Assembly: GCA_031274765.1 (NCBI GenBank)
Contig: JAISPR010000153.1
Span: 97,608-161,607 of the forward strand
Reading direction: 5' to 3'
Length of the DNA: 64,000 nucleotides
Source of the DNA: Nitrososphaerota archaeon
Lineage (GTDB): Archaea; Thermoproteota; Bathyarchaeia; Bathyarchaeales; Bathycorpusculaceae
The first letter of the stretch is position 1, and every line of letters begins with the position of its first letter. The position numbers and the translations under genes were made by a program. Positions 52,612 through 61,758 of this stretch are shown here, one piece after another. Under the pieces are notes generated by a model that was not told the origin of the DNA, did no database searches, and was given only the letters and a program-made list of their open reading frames with translations.

Positions 52612-53145
52612 ATGCACAAAATATTACAGAAGCGACCAGAAATGTGGAAGAAAATTGAAACACAACTCCAACAATACCCTGAACGCCTAAAAGTTACACG
52701 CGTTCTCATCGAAAACGGGTTATCGGCAAAAGGCGATAAAATCTATGCAAACCAAATCGAAATTCCTCCCGTTCGAGTTGCCCGAGTTGCAGGCGTCGAT
52801 CGCCGCACCGTCAACGAAACCCTAAACAGCATCCACAACAACCCAGAACTTCGCATGATATTTGAGGAAATTCGTCCAGCAGGCCACAGCCTAAAAGAAA
52901 TCGCCAAACACCTAAATCTGGGCGTAGTAGAAATCACCCCCACAAATGCCACAGCCCAAGGCATCCTGTCCAGTGCCGCAGTAATCCTCAACACTGCAGA
53001 CCTCAGCATACGCCAAGCAATAGTAGATGACCCAGAACTTTCACCAGAACCAAAATTGACATTTATTGTAGAACGAAAAATCCCAGGTGAACTTATCCCC
53101 AAATTGTTAGAAATTCACGGAGTAGCCAAAATCTCTGTTTATTAA
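52612..53145 (+). CDS. ACT-domain regulator of amino-acid metabolism
   Basis: A 177-residue protein like COG2150 predicted regulators: an N-terminal DNA-binding half (LKVTRVLIENGLSAKGDKIY, IEIPPVRVARVAGVDRRTVN) and a C-terminal ACT-like half (VEITPTNATAQGILSSAAVI, KLTFIVERKIPGELIPKLLE) expected to bind an amino acid. The ORF stays open upstream, but ATG 52612 gives the natural N-terminus and leaves room for a promoter. It is divergent from trpB2, so tryptophan- or indole-responsive control of trpB2 is an inference from position. Confidence 0.82.
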   Translation: MHKILQKRPEMWKKIETQLQQYPERLKVTRVLIENGLSAKGDKIYANQIEIPPVRVARVAGVDRRTVNETLNSIHNNPELRMIFEEIRPAGHSLKEIAKHLNLGVVEITPTNATAQGILSSAAVILNTADLSIRQAIVDDPELSPEPKLTFIVERKIPGELIPKLLEIHGVAKISVY

Positions 53146-53267
53146 TTCACCACATAAGCCAAACTAATAAATTTCACATAATCAACGCAGACCAATTTCA
53201 AAACTTAAAGCTACACCCACATAACCACATAGTCTAATCTATAAACATCAAACAGCACCAAACAAAT

Positions 53268-53290
53268 ACAAAAAGAAAAAAGAAAAAAAT
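53268..53290 (-). terminator. T-rich terminator after S19 (minus strand)
   Basis: AAAAAGAAAAAAGAAAAAAA on the plus strand is oligo-T on the minus strand and directly follows the S19 stop, supporting a real end of the ribosomal operon here. Confidence 0.5.
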
Positions 53291-53691
53291 TATTTCAGCG
53301 GCACATACATCGAAGAACGTGACGCACCAATACCAGGGGTACCATGGCGAACAGGTTTATTGGTTATAGCAAATTCACCCAAGTAGTGACCAATCATCTC
53401 AGGCCGTATATCCACACCAACAAATTCTTTACCATTATGTACACTGATTTTTAGGCCAACCATTTCGGGTAACACAATAAGATCACGCACATGTGTTTTG
53501 ATACCACTTTCTTTGACAGTTTTGGATTCTTTTGCAGTACGCAACTTTTCAAGCAGTATACGTTGTTCAGGGGTTAACCCACGTTGTAGACTTCTTCTTT
53601 GACGGGATGGAAGCAGATTTATGAATTCATCCATAGACATACCTGAAAGACTCTCAAAGCTATGTCCACGGTAACTAAATTCTTTTGGCAT
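53290..53691 (-). CDS. rps19: Ribosomal protein S19 (uS19)
   Basis: A 133-residue small-subunit head protein. The archaeal form has a long N-terminus ([40 protein letters not shown]) and the universal core [60 protein letters not shown]. It is the last gene of the run L3-L4-L23-L2-S19. In most archaea L22, S3 and L29 follow; here an oligo-T stretch and a convergent regulator gene follow. Confidence 0.96.
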   Translation of the reverse strand: MPKEFSYRGHSFESLSGMSMDEFINLLPSRQRRSLQRGLTPEQRILLEKLRTAKESKTVKESGIKTHVRDLIVLPEMVGLKISVHNGKEFVGVDIRPEMIGHYLGEFAITNKPVRHGTPGIGASRSSMYVPLK

Positions 53692-53711
53692 ATTTCATTT
53701 CTCCTGTTAAT

Positions 53712-54455
53712 TTATCCTCGGATAGCCCGTTTTTTCTTTTGCCCAGGTCCACGAGCAGCAATTAAACCAACTTTCTGTCCTGGCGGAGCACCATGAGAGG
53801 TTGTAGTTGTTCTACGTGCGCTACGTTTACTACTGCCATAAGGATGCACTGCTGGAACCATTTTTCTGCCACTGGTACGCGGATACTTGTGACCCTTGGC
53901 TTTCATAAGGTGATATTTTTCACCGGCTTTAAGAAACGGCTTCTCAATACGACCAGAAGCTGAGATGACACCTACCGTTGCCAAACAATAATCGTTGATG
54001 TAACGAGTTCGTCCAGAAGGTAGACGAATCATAGTACCCTGAGGGGTGTGACCCACCACAGTTGCATATGCACCTGAACTCCGAGCCATTTTTCCACCAT
54101 CACCCGGCCGCAACTCAAGATCACAAACCAAAGTCCCTTCAGGCATTTTGCCCAAAGGTAAAATATTACCAATTTCAGCAGATGCTTTACCGCCGTAAAC
54201 AATTTCCTGACCGACAAAAACACTCTCAGGGGTGATACTATACATAATTGTACCATTATCAAATTCAACCAGTGAGAGCGGTGAACCGCGCCCGGGATCA
54301 TGGACTAAATCGACTATAACACCGACAAGTTTAGTTTCAAAAGATTCCTTTGGAGCGATTGCAGGATACTTTGCGGGTGCAACACGCTTATGAGTTGAAG
54401 CGCGGAAGTTTTGTCCGCCGCGACCACGTCTTTGAACACGAATACGTTTTCCCAT
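53712..54455 (-). CDS. rpl2: Ribosomal protein L2 (uL2)
   Basis: A 247-residue large-subunit protein near the peptidyl transferase centre. The N-terminus MGKRIRVQRRGRGGQNFRAS is the archaeal form, and the C-terminal block KMVPAVHPYGSSKRSARRTT followed by SHGAPPGQKVGLIAARGPGQ holds the conserved histidine region. The length is right. It lies 20 nt after L23 and 20 nt before S19. Confidence 0.97.
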   Translation of the reverse strand: MGKRIRVQRRGRGGQNFRASTHKRVAPAKYPAIAPKESFETKLVGVIVDLVHDPGRGSPLSLVEFDNGTIMYSITPESVFVGQEIVYGGKASAEIGNILPLGKMPEGTLVCDLELRPGDGGKMARSSGAYATVVGHTPQGTMIRLPSGRTRYINDYCLATVGVISASGRIEKPFLKAGEKYHLMKAKGHKYPRTSGRKMVPAVHPYGSSKRSARRTTTTSHGAPPGQKVGLIAARGPGQKKKRAIRG

Positions 54456-54475
54456 AAAATCAAGCCTTCAAATTA

Positions 54476-54736
54476 CTAGAGTATTCCAAGTTTAATTGCA
54501 ACATCAGAAGCCAAGAATTCAGGAGCCAGCTTTACAAACGCCTTTTTAATACCTTGAGGCGTGATAAGCACATTAACATCTTTTACCTTGACTTCATACA
54601 TAATTTCAACTGCACGCTTAATGTCTGCCCGACCTGCCTTAGTGTTAACAATAAAGATAAGTTTGTTTTCTTTTTCAACCATAAGGCTAGCGGATTCAGT
54701 CATCAAAGGATAGTGAATTATTTCATCTGGTTTCAT
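54476..54736 (-). CDS. rpl23: Ribosomal protein L23 (uL23)
   Basis: An 86-residue protein at the ribosome tunnel exit, the docking site for SRP. Core blocks are YPLMTESASLMVEKENKLIF, VNTKAGRADIKRAVEIMYEV, KVKDVNVLITPQGIKKAFVK. Its ATG overlaps the L4 stop by 1 nt (TAATG), indicating translational coupling. Confidence 0.96.
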   Translation of the reverse strand: MKPDEIIHYPLMTESASLMVEKENKLIFIVNTKAGRADIKRAVEIMYEVKVKDVNVLITPQGIKKAFVKLAPEFLASDVAIKLGIL

Positions 54737-55521
54737 TAAATTGATTCTCCATAAAGACTATTTAACTTATCAATTGCACCACTAGTCCAAACTGTCAACC
54801 GGCCGGGATGAGTTCCAGGGGCAAGCATTTCAGTGTTAAGACTATTAACAGTGGCTACTTCCACGCCAGGGATGTTGCTAGCCGCGTTAGCCAAGTTTTT
54901 TGCATCAACCACTACAATAAGAGGCCCAACACCCCGTTTCATTTTACGGCCCCGATGTTTGCCTTTACCTGCGCGAACACATCGACTATCTCGGACACGG
55001 GTAAGCTCGGCATCAAACCCAAAATTTGCAAAAACTGCTTCAACGTCTTTAGTCTTTGATAGACCCTCTATAGTGTCCTCGACAACTAGGGGTAAACCGA
55101 TAATTGAGTCGATTTTGTGTCCGCGCGCGGCAACCACTTGTTTTTCAGCAGTTGCTGCAATGGCGGATATCAAAGCGAATTTAGCTTCTTTTTTAGGTAT
55201 ATTTTTAACTATAATTTTTTCTGCACGGGGTGGATGAGGCTGTCTGCCTTTGACAGTACTTGGAGCAAATGCAGCTCGGCCACTACCGCCTTTAACGCGA
55301 GGAACGCGTGCAATTCCGCTCCCGGTTCCGCGTGATTCAGCAGTTGTTTTTTTGCCCGCCATAGGGTCTCTGCCCTGGGGCTGGAGACGGTTTGACTGGA
55401 TTGCCAAGACGGCCCGTTTAATCACGTCTGGTCTTAAGGGTGTTTGGAATACGGTGGGCAGAGCGATTGTTCCTTGAGCTTTGCCGTGTAAATCAAAGAT
55501 TTCTGCGGTTTTTTGGGTCAT
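54736..55521 (-). CDS. rpl4: Ribosomal protein L4 (uL4)
   Basis: A 261-residue protein lining the exit tunnel. Typical archaeal/eukaryotic blocks are FDLHGKAQGTIALPTVFQTP, IKRAVLAIQSNRLQPQGRDP, KTTAESRGTGSGIARVPRVK and KGRQPHPPRAEKIIVKNIPK. It lies 12 nt after L3. Confidence 0.97.
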   Translation of the reverse strand: MTQKTAEIFDLHGKAQGTIALPTVFQTPLRPDVIKRAVLAIQSNRLQPQGRDPMAGKKTTAESRGTGSGIARVPRVKGGSGRAAFAPSTVKGRQPHPPRAEKIIVKNIPKKEAKFALISAIAATAEKQVVAARGHKIDSIIGLPLVVEDTIEGLSKTKDVEAVFANFGFDAELTRVRDSRCVRAGKGKHRGRKMKRGVGPLIVVVDAKNLANAASNIPGVEVATVNSLNTEMLAPGTHPGRLTVWTSGAIDKLNSLYGESI

Positions 55522-55533
55522 ACGTCATTCAAC

Positions 55534-56547
55534 CTATTTTCCTTGAGTGGACTCCAGTGAGATATATGTTATTTGTGGTGCAGCTTCAGGCACTCCAGTA
55601 GGTGGCCGCGCAGGAACACGGAGACGGATCATGCGTTTTTCAGTGCCAGGAATACTGCCCTCTATTAGGATGTAGGGACCGTTTATTTCACCGTATCGGA
55701 CATATCCGCCTTTAACAGTAACTTCTTTACCGTCTTTGCCGATTTTTAGGATACGTTTGTTGAATTCGATTCTTTGATGGTATCCGGTCTGACCTGCACG
55801 TGCAACACTGTACATAAGGTGATGGGGATTCCATGGACCTAAAGTAGCGATACCACGTTTGGTTTTTCGGCCTTTATGTTGTAACTTGGTTACGTGCCAA
55901 CGCTTAACTGGACCTTGGAAACCTTTGCCCACAGTTACGCCTGCAATGTCTATGTATTGTCCGTCTTTGAAAACTTCTTCAGGGGTCACTGTTTTTCCAA
56001 GAAGCTGTTTAGCGTATTCAAATTGCTGAGGTATGCTTCCGCCGCCGATTTGGATTTCGCAGGTCTCAGGTTTCTTTTTGGAGAGACTTGTCTGGGAGGG
56101 TTGTGTTGCGGTGATAACACGAACAATTGCAGTGTGTTCGAGGTTATCTTGAATTTTTTGGAGCATATCTTCTGTGTTAAAAGTATCGGGTAAAACCAAG
56201 AGACGATCAAGCTGAGCTGGAGGTTCTTTCATCCAAGCTTCAGTTATGTTTTCTAACCCGTATGGTGTTTTAGTGTAAATTCTTATACCGCAGACAAGAA
56301 TCGGCGGCGTTTCTAGTATGGTTGCTGCCCGCATGACTTCTTTGCCAAAGTTTGGCGACCGTTTTCGGTCTTCGATGGTAAAGATGTAGGTCATACCTGC
56401 CTTGTAGGCTGAGAAACCTAAAAGCCTCGGTGAATCTGATTTTACTTGAGGCCAATATCTGATGCGTGGTACTGGTTTCTTCGCACGCTGCCTTGGTAAA
56501 TAGGCTAATGAACCATGTCTTGGAGCATGATGTTTACGATGTCCCAT
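55534..56547 (-). CDS. rpl3: Ribosomal protein L3 (uL3)
   Basis: A 337-residue large-subunit assembly protein; MGHRKHHAPRHGSLAYLPRQ is the archaeal/eukaryotic N-terminus, and the W-finger segment VTVGKGFQGPVKRWHVTKLQ and GIATLGPWNPHHLMYSVARA are present. It is the first gene of the ribosomal run, with a TATA box about 40 bp upstream. Confidence 0.97.
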   Translation of the reverse strand: MGHRKHHAPRHGSLAYLPRQRAKKPVPRIRYWPQVKSDSPRLLGFSAYKAGMTYIFTIEDRKRSPNFGKEVMRAATILETPPILVCGIRIYTKTPYGLENITEAWMKEPPAQLDRLLVLPDTFNTEDMLQKIQDNLEHTAIVRVITATQPSQTSLSKKKPETCEIQIGGGSIPQQFEYAKQLLGKTVTPEEVFKDGQYIDIAGVTVGKGFQGPVKRWHVTKLQHKGRKTKRGIATLGPWNPHHLMYSVARAGQTGYHQRIEFNKRILKIGKDGKEVTVKGGYVRYGEINGPYILIEGSIPGTEKRMIRLRVPARPPTGVPEAAPQITYISLESTQGK

Positions 56548-56587
56548 TGATTATCCGCTTCGCGCCTTTAGCAAATAGTATAAGAGG

Positions 56588-56595
56588 TTATAAAC
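56588..56595 (-). promoter_or_regulatory. TATA box of the L3-S19 ribosomal operon
   Basis: On the minus strand AACGTTTATAACCTC contains TTTATAAC about 41-48 bp before the L3 ATG, giving a short leader of roughly 15-20 nt. Confidence 0.5.
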
Positions 56596-57331
56596 GTTAC
56601 CATCAAAGACGCAAATTGACTAACCAGTGTATAGAAAACAATTATGAGCAACTATCTTTGGGTTAGCCTGTGCAGGGGATTTTTAGCATCCATCTATCGT
56701 TTGCAACATAACATAGCAAAATAGTTTAAAATATGCACCTTTTAAAGTAGACGTACACGCCTTTAGAGTTTCACATTTAAGCCTTACTTTGTGTTTTTTG
56801 GCAACATATTTTTTGCGATTTCATAATTCATTCATTTTTGGTTAAAAACTAAAATAGTTCTACCTCGTGCCCCGACCATACAAAACTTTTAAGAATAACA
56901 TTACGTTACTGCCCACCTAATCTCTACAAATAGTTTTCTTATCAAAAAAATTTGATAATATCTGATTTGTTTTACTTGTTTTACAAACATATTTTTGCAT
57001 AATGACCCACAAGTAACGATTTGCAAAAGAAAACCACCACAACCTGACAAATAATAACGTTATTAATTAGATTTAACATATTTACACTGTTTTGTCGTTT
57101 TAATCTCATAAATTAATTTTTTTTGGGAAGTCAGTTATTTACCACAAAATTTTACGCAATACAACCTAAAATACATAAACATCACCAAAAAGACCAGAAC
57201 TTTTCAATAACAGCTATCATAAAAATGTGTTACGTTTGAAAAACACCACCATTATTGTCGCATCATAACACACTTAGCCAACAAAAAGAAATATCCAACA
57301 GATTCACTGTAAGAATAGATAGATAAAAACC
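56596..57331. other. 0.74 kb AT-rich spacer
   Basis: No gene, no RNA gene and no copy of families A-F was recognised between the L3 promoter and the glycosyltransferase stop. The sequence is AT-rich with many short palindromes (for example AATAACGTTATT at 57054) of no clear meaning. Confidence 0.5.
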
Positions 57332-58078
57332 TTAACGGGAACACCAAACAGCCCTAATCGTATAAGAAAGAAAACTCTGAATCTCTGACCAGGTCAATTT
57401 AGATTTACCACGTTTACGATTTACAAACAACACAGGCAATTCTTTGACTTGAAAATTTTTAAGCGCCGCCTGCCGCACAGTTTCAATTTGAATTTCATAG
57501 GTGTAACTATGCAAACTATTGATAACTTCTCTAAGAAAAATAGTTGAATAACACCGATAACCACTGGTACAGTCTTGAAACCCTAACCCCAACGACACAC
57601 GTGCAATAGCGTTAGCAGTTTTACTAATAATTTTTCGTGAAAACGGCCAACCCACGATTTTACCACCCCCACTATAACGACTACCGATAACTATACCACA
57701 TTTGTGTTCCTGCATTACCGCTAAAAGTTTTGGCATATCATGAGGATCATGAGAATAATCAGCATCCATAGTGAATATATATTTAGGCGGTGAAACTTGT
57801 TTGAGAAAAAATTTAAACCCATCAGTTATAGCAGTACCCAAACCGGATTTTTTAGACCGACGATAAAGAATCACATTGGAATATTTTTTTTGCGTCTCCT
57901 GCACAATTTGAGCAGTCCCATCTGGACTTGAGTCATCTATCACCACAATGGTGGCTGATAGTTTAAGGTTTTCAATATCTTCAATCAGGTTAGCTATGTT
58001 GTCAGCTTCCTCATATGTCGGCAGTATCACTCCGATTTCGAAATTTTGATTAATATTCCCAGTTAATTGATAACCCAT
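57332..58078 (-). CDS. Polyprenol-phosphate mannosyltransferase-like GT2
   Basis: A 248-residue GT2 enzyme like Dpm1, which moves mannose or another sugar from a nucleotide to dolichyl phosphate on the cytoplasmic face, feeding N-glycosylation or GPI-like glycans. VILPTYEEADNIANLIEDI at the N-terminus, VVIDDSSPDGTAQIV, the metal-binding TMDADYSHDP (DxD) and GSRYSGGGKIVGWPFSRKII are family motifs. It has no C-terminal membrane segments, matching the single-domain (Dpm1) type. Sugar specificity is not predictable. Confidence 0.88.
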   Translation of the reverse strand: MGYQLTGNINQNFEIGVILPTYEEADNIANLIEDIENLKLSATIVVIDDSSPDGTAQIVQETQKKYSNVILYRRSKKSGLGTAITDGFKFFLKQVSPPKYIFTMDADYSHDPHDMPKLLAVMQEHKCGIVIGSRYSGGGKIVGWPFSRKIISKTANAIARVSLGLGFQDCTSGYRCYSTIFLREVINSLHSYTYEIQIETVRQAALKNFQVKELPVLFVNRKRGKSKLTWSEIQSFLSYTIRAVWCSR

Positions 58079-58599
58079 TAAAATGACACAACATATAGAA
58101 CGAAAATAAAATTAATAAACATTAAGATACCCACACACACAAACATTTTTGCTCACAACAACACCTAAAACAGTACATAACAATTACCACCACCAGACTG
58201 TCCGAAAACTAACAAAAATCCCAAAAAACAAGAAAATGACCGGTTTTCTCCGTCCGTTTCCTCCAAAAACACGAAAACACTATTTTAGACAGTCCCCCAC
58301 CTTAACATCAGAGTTATCGCAAACACACAAAGCTTATGAAACAAGCTTCCATTGAAGTGCAACGAAAATCACTCCACAAACACAACGCTTTCCATAAGAA
58401 CACCATCAAAACACACACCATACACAAATAACCACACAAAAAGAAACTACACACAAAACAAACACAACTATAACAAAACATCACACAAAAACAGAACCAC
58501 ACCTATATGAGAAAAAATTCAACCCATTGAACAAATATTTTAAAAATAAAAAAGAAAGCCCCACAGTTATTTATTGTGAAGGAAAACTGGGCGATTTTT
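58079..58599. other. 0.52 kb spacer with a small inverted repeat
   Basis: It contains the 58196-58294 inverted-repeat structure described separately and the region 3' to pcn. An oligo-A stretch at 58540-58555 is T-rich on the minus strand and may end the PCNA transcript. Low-complexity open frames here are not credible. Confidence 0.5.
58196..58294. repeat. Single-copy 99-bp inverted-repeat structure
   Basis: GACTGTCCGAAAAC at the left and GTTTTAGACAGTC-like sequence at the right (TATTTTAGACAGTC) form ends of about 11-13 bp in inverse orientation. A second nested inverted repeat, AGAAAA/TTTTCT around ACCGG, is inside. There is no second copy in the window, so mobility is unproven. Confidence 0.35.
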
Positions 58600-59355
58600 C
58601 TAATCAGTTTCGATTCTTGGGGCCAAAAAGAAAGTAAGTTTCCCTTCCTTAGTTTGCTGAAAATCAATCTTAACAGGCATATCAGTTGAAAACTCTAAGG
58701 TTGCAATATCACTAGTCGCTGAAGCAGCTTTTATGATCTCACTAAGATAACTAAGACTAAAAGTTGCTTTAGCGTTTTCTTTGACTTCAAGATCTAATAG
58801 TGCATCGCTGCCTTTTTGAATTGTTATAGTTGCACCCATAATATCGCCTGAGGCACTCAGAGTAAGTTTTTCTGGTTCAGCATCGATTTTGACATGATCA
58901 CTCACTAGTTGAGCATCTTCTATTGCTTGGCTAAGACCAAGCGTGGTAGTTTTTGCTTTGATGTTAAAACTGATTTTAGGTGTTGGCACCTCTTCCTCGC
59001 TTGGTTCAAGCAAACTCATGGTGAATTTACGGGAATATCTACCAGTCACAACGACTTGGAGTTTGCCTGTTTTATCATCAAGACTAAGTTCAACCGCTTC
59101 TTCTTTGCTCGCGCGTTTGAGGAGTTTAAGGAGTTCACTTATATTGAGACACATTTTGCTGGGTTGGGGAGCATCGTATTCCTGGAAGATGCTTTTTGGC
59201 CACTCAAAATCAATCATGGCAACACGCGATGGATCCATCGCGCGTAGTTTAAGTCCGTCGGGTTCGATTTTAAAGGTTGCTTCATCAACCAAAATAGAGA
59301 TGGCTGTTGCCATGTCTCGAAGTAATTTAGCATCAGACACTTTAAGTTTAAACAT
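58600..59355 (-). CDS. pcn: DNA polymerase sliding clamp PCNA
   Basis: A 251-residue ring-forming clamp that tethers polymerases, ligase and FEN1 to DNA. MFKLKVSDAKLLRDMATAIS opens the protein; KLRAMDPSRVAMIDFEWPKS is the DNA-facing segment and LSYLSEIIKAASATSDIATL lies in the second domain, with the C-terminal FFLAPRIETD tail. ATG 59355 is chosen over a start nine codons upstream since family members begin there. It is divergent from priS-gins, a replication cluster. Confidence 0.96.
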   Translation of the reverse strand: MFKLKVSDAKLLRDMATAISILVDEATFKIEPDGLKLRAMDPSRVAMIDFEWPKSIFQEYDAPQPSKMCLNISELLKLLKRASKEEAVELSLDDKTGKLQVVVTGRYSRKFTMSLLEPSEEEVPTPKISFNIKAKTTTLGLSQAIEDAQLVSDHVKIDAEPEKLTLSASGDIMGATITIQKGSDALLDLEVKENAKATFSLSYLSEIIKAASATSDIATLEFSTDMPVKIDFQQTKEGKLTFFLAPRIETD

Positions 59356-59588
59356 CTTGCTCTCTGCCTCGTTCACATGCATACAGTATAGGGTTATATT
59401 AGTTTATCATTGCAGTTTGGTTAATAAATTTAGCTTGTAAAACCTCTAAAGTTATCCCTGCAAGTCGTAGCACTCAGGCATTTTTAGGTTAAGCTATAAA
59501 AAATATCACTCTCTTTGAAGCCAGTTTGAAGCAGATGTGGTTATAGTTAAATTGATGTAGTTCACATATCATTCATATCGGAGAGAGC

Positions 59589-60809
59589 ATGGTGGATTCT
59601 AGAGAATTTGTCTATCAACAGTTTAGCGGGTTCTATCGCGATCCCATCAATGCTGTGCCTTCTCCGCATTTGGCACATCAGCGTGAATTTGGTTATCTTG
59701 TGTTTAGAGAAAAATTTATGGTACGGCATCGCCGCTTTGAACAAATTGCCAATTTTCGAGTGGTTCTATCCAATATTGTCCCCTCAGATGTTTATCATAG
59801 TTGTGCCTATTATGCTAATCCTGATTTTGATATGGATAAAAAGGGCTGGATTGGCAGTGATGTAGTTTTTGATATAGATGCAGACCACATACCCACTTCT
59901 TGTAACAAGGTTCATGATGAGTTTCGATGTATTACCTGTGGTTTTGAAGGCAGGGGTATAACACCTGAGGCGTGTCCAGGTTGTGGGGCAAACAAGTTTG
60001 AAACCATCATTTGGGCTTGTGAGTGGTGTATAGCGTCTGCTCGTGAGGAAGTTTTTAAATTGCTTGATATGTTGGAGAATGATTTAGGTTTTGCTCAAGA
60101 TGAGGTTCGGGTATTTTTTTCGGGACACCGCGGTTATCATGTACATCTTGAGAGTGAGGTTATACGAACATTAGATGCTATGGCAAGAAAAGAAATTGTA
60201 GATTATGTAACCGGTGGAGGGTTAAGTATCTTTGAGCAGGATAAAAAAGAGCAAAAAAAGAAGCGGCGTTCAAAAAAATTTAATCTTCATGACTTTGGTT
60301 GGAATCGTCGTTTAAAAATGGGTATGCAGAGTTTTCTTGAAACCGCCTCGCCGACAGATCTCAGAGAAATTGGATTACGAACCAAAGTACTTGACAGTAA
60401 AGATGTCATTATTAAACGGGCCATAAATGAGGGCAAATGGGAAAGTATCCAAGGGGTTAGTGTGCAAACATGGCGTAAACTTGCAAGACACATCTGTGAA
60501 GAGCAAGCAGCTAAAATCGATACAGTTGTTACCACTGATATCCATCGTCTCATCCGCATGAATGGCACACTCCACGGTAAAACAGGATTTAAGAAAGCGG
60601 AATTCAAACCTAAAGAGCTACAAACCTTTGACCCCTTCACAGAAGCAGTAGCTTTTAAAAAGGGAGAAGTGAAAGTGTTGGTGTTTGACGCGCCAGAGTT
60701 TAGGATGAGTGGGGAAACATTGGGCCCATATAAGAACCAAACCGTTGAGCTACCTACAGCCGCTGCGGTTTTACTTATCTGTAAAAAAAGAGCAGAGGTG
60801 ACGCTCTAA
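59589..60809 (+). CDS. priS: DNA primase small (catalytic) subunit
   Basis: PriS synthesises RNA/DNA primers together with PriL. At 406 residues, the catalytic aspartates are in DVVFDIDADHIP (D95, D97), the zinc-binding region is CITCGFEGRGITPEACPGCG, and FFSGHRGYHVHLESEV carries the nucleotide-binding SGxRGxH motif. LIRMNGTLHGKTGFK closes the core. The start is ATG with GGAGAGAGC upstream; CTATAAAAAATA at about 59494 could be the TATA box. Its stop overlaps the GINS start (TAATG). Confidence 0.96.
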   Translation: MVDSREFVYQQFSGFYRDPINAVPSPHLAHQREFGYLVFREKFMVRHRRFEQIANFRVVLSNIVPSDVYHSCAYYANPDFDMDKKGWIGSDVVFDIDADHIPTSCNKVHDEFRCITCGFEGRGITPEACPGCGANKFETIIWACEWCIASAREEVFKLLDMLENDLGFAQDEVRVFFSGHRGYHVHLESEVIRTLDAMARKEIVDYVTGGGLSIFEQDKKEQKKKRRSKKFNLHDFGWNRRLKMGMQSFLETASPTDLREIGLRTKVLDSKDVIIKRAINEGKWESIQGVSVQTWRKLARHICEEQAAKIDTVVTTDIHRLIRMNGTLHGKTGFKKAEFKPKELQTFDPFTEAVAFKKGEVKVLVFDAPEFRMSGETLGPYKNQTVELPTAAAVLLICKKRAEVTL

Positions 60810-61429
60810 TGTATGACCAGCTTTATGTAGCGTGGCGTCGAGAGATCGATGACCACACTCTTGGAGGGTTACCGCCGGATTTCTATGTTAAAATTGCTGA
60901 GTATATAGGTCATATTAAAGAGGAACTTCAGAAACCGGTTGAAAAAAAAACTGTTAGGGTCAACTTACTGGAGCGTGAAGTTAAAAATGTGGAGCGTATG
61001 CTTGGGGAATTATTGGATCTACGCTATAAGAAAATCCTCAAAACTATTACTCGGCTCCATAAAGTTCCTAACGAATTGCTCACTGATGAGGAAAACAAAA
61101 TGTGTCAGAATTTTGTCAACTTTGCAGAGACATATCTGCGATTTACAGAAAACCTCAAACAGGGCGAACAAATACCTATGAATACAACAGTTAATCAAGC
61201 GGCCCAATCTTCGCAGCAAACGTGCCAGGCACATAGAACGGAATTTAAGCCACCTGCATATGTCACTCATAAACGGTTAACTTTGCGATTCACAAAATCC
61301 ATTCCGGCTATCATGGGGGCAGATATGAAATCCTATGGACCTTTCTTCGCTGATGATGTGGCGTCCTTGCCAGCGCTAAATGCCCAGATTTTGGTTAAGC
61401 AAGGGCTAGCGATTTTAGTCGGAGGTTAG
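60809..61429 (+). CDS. GINS complex subunit (Gins51-like)
   Basis: A 206-residue replication protein of the CMG helicase. The order is that of Gins51: a helical A domain first (LLEREVKNVERMLGELLDLR and RYKKILKTITRL), a polar linker, then the small beta B domain at the C-terminus (LRFTKSIPAIMGADMKSYGP, FADDVASLPALNAQILVKQG). GINS activates the MCM helicase and links it to primase. Its ATG overlaps the priS stop by 1 nt; the pairing with priS is widespread in archaea. Confidence 0.9.
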   Translation: MYDQLYVAWRREIDDHTLGGLPPDFYVKIAEYIGHIKEELQKPVEKKTVRVNLLEREVKNVERMLGELLDLRYKKILKTITRLHKVPNELLTDEENKMCQNFVNFAETYLRFTENLKQGEQIPMNTTVNQAAQSSQQTCQAHRTEFKPPAYVTHKRLTLRFTKSIPAIMGADMKSYGPFFADDVASLPALNAQILVKQGLAILVGG

Positions 61430-61758
61430 CTACGCGTTATCAAAGCGCAGGAGAACCATCAAGCAATCTGATAGAATATGCAGTAGGGTTTGTGGAATTT
61501 TGTTTTTGAACGGCACTTTGATAGAGTTATGTGTTGAAGTGAATATCTCCCGGATTCCCGCCATACACAACTATGTTTTATATGGTAATATATGTTATTA
61601 AAATATGTAATTTAGAAAATTATCAAGGATAATATTTCATACAGTACAAAAATTCTGATAAAATTCACAATAACATACAGCAACAAATGAAGGGACATCC
61701 CCAAAATCTGGGACATGATGCTAAATAGTTTATAAGCAACACCCCATGTTATCTTCCA
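61430..61758. other. Spacer before the IS1 remnant
   Basis: About 330 bp without a gene, after the GINS stop. It presumably includes the left end of the decayed IS1-type element, but I could not define inverted repeats. Confidence 0.45.

Noticed and set aside
58314..58502. Minus-strand Cys/Phe-rich frame of 62 codons
   Set aside because: Composition reflects ACA-rich DNA; no ribosome site or pattern.
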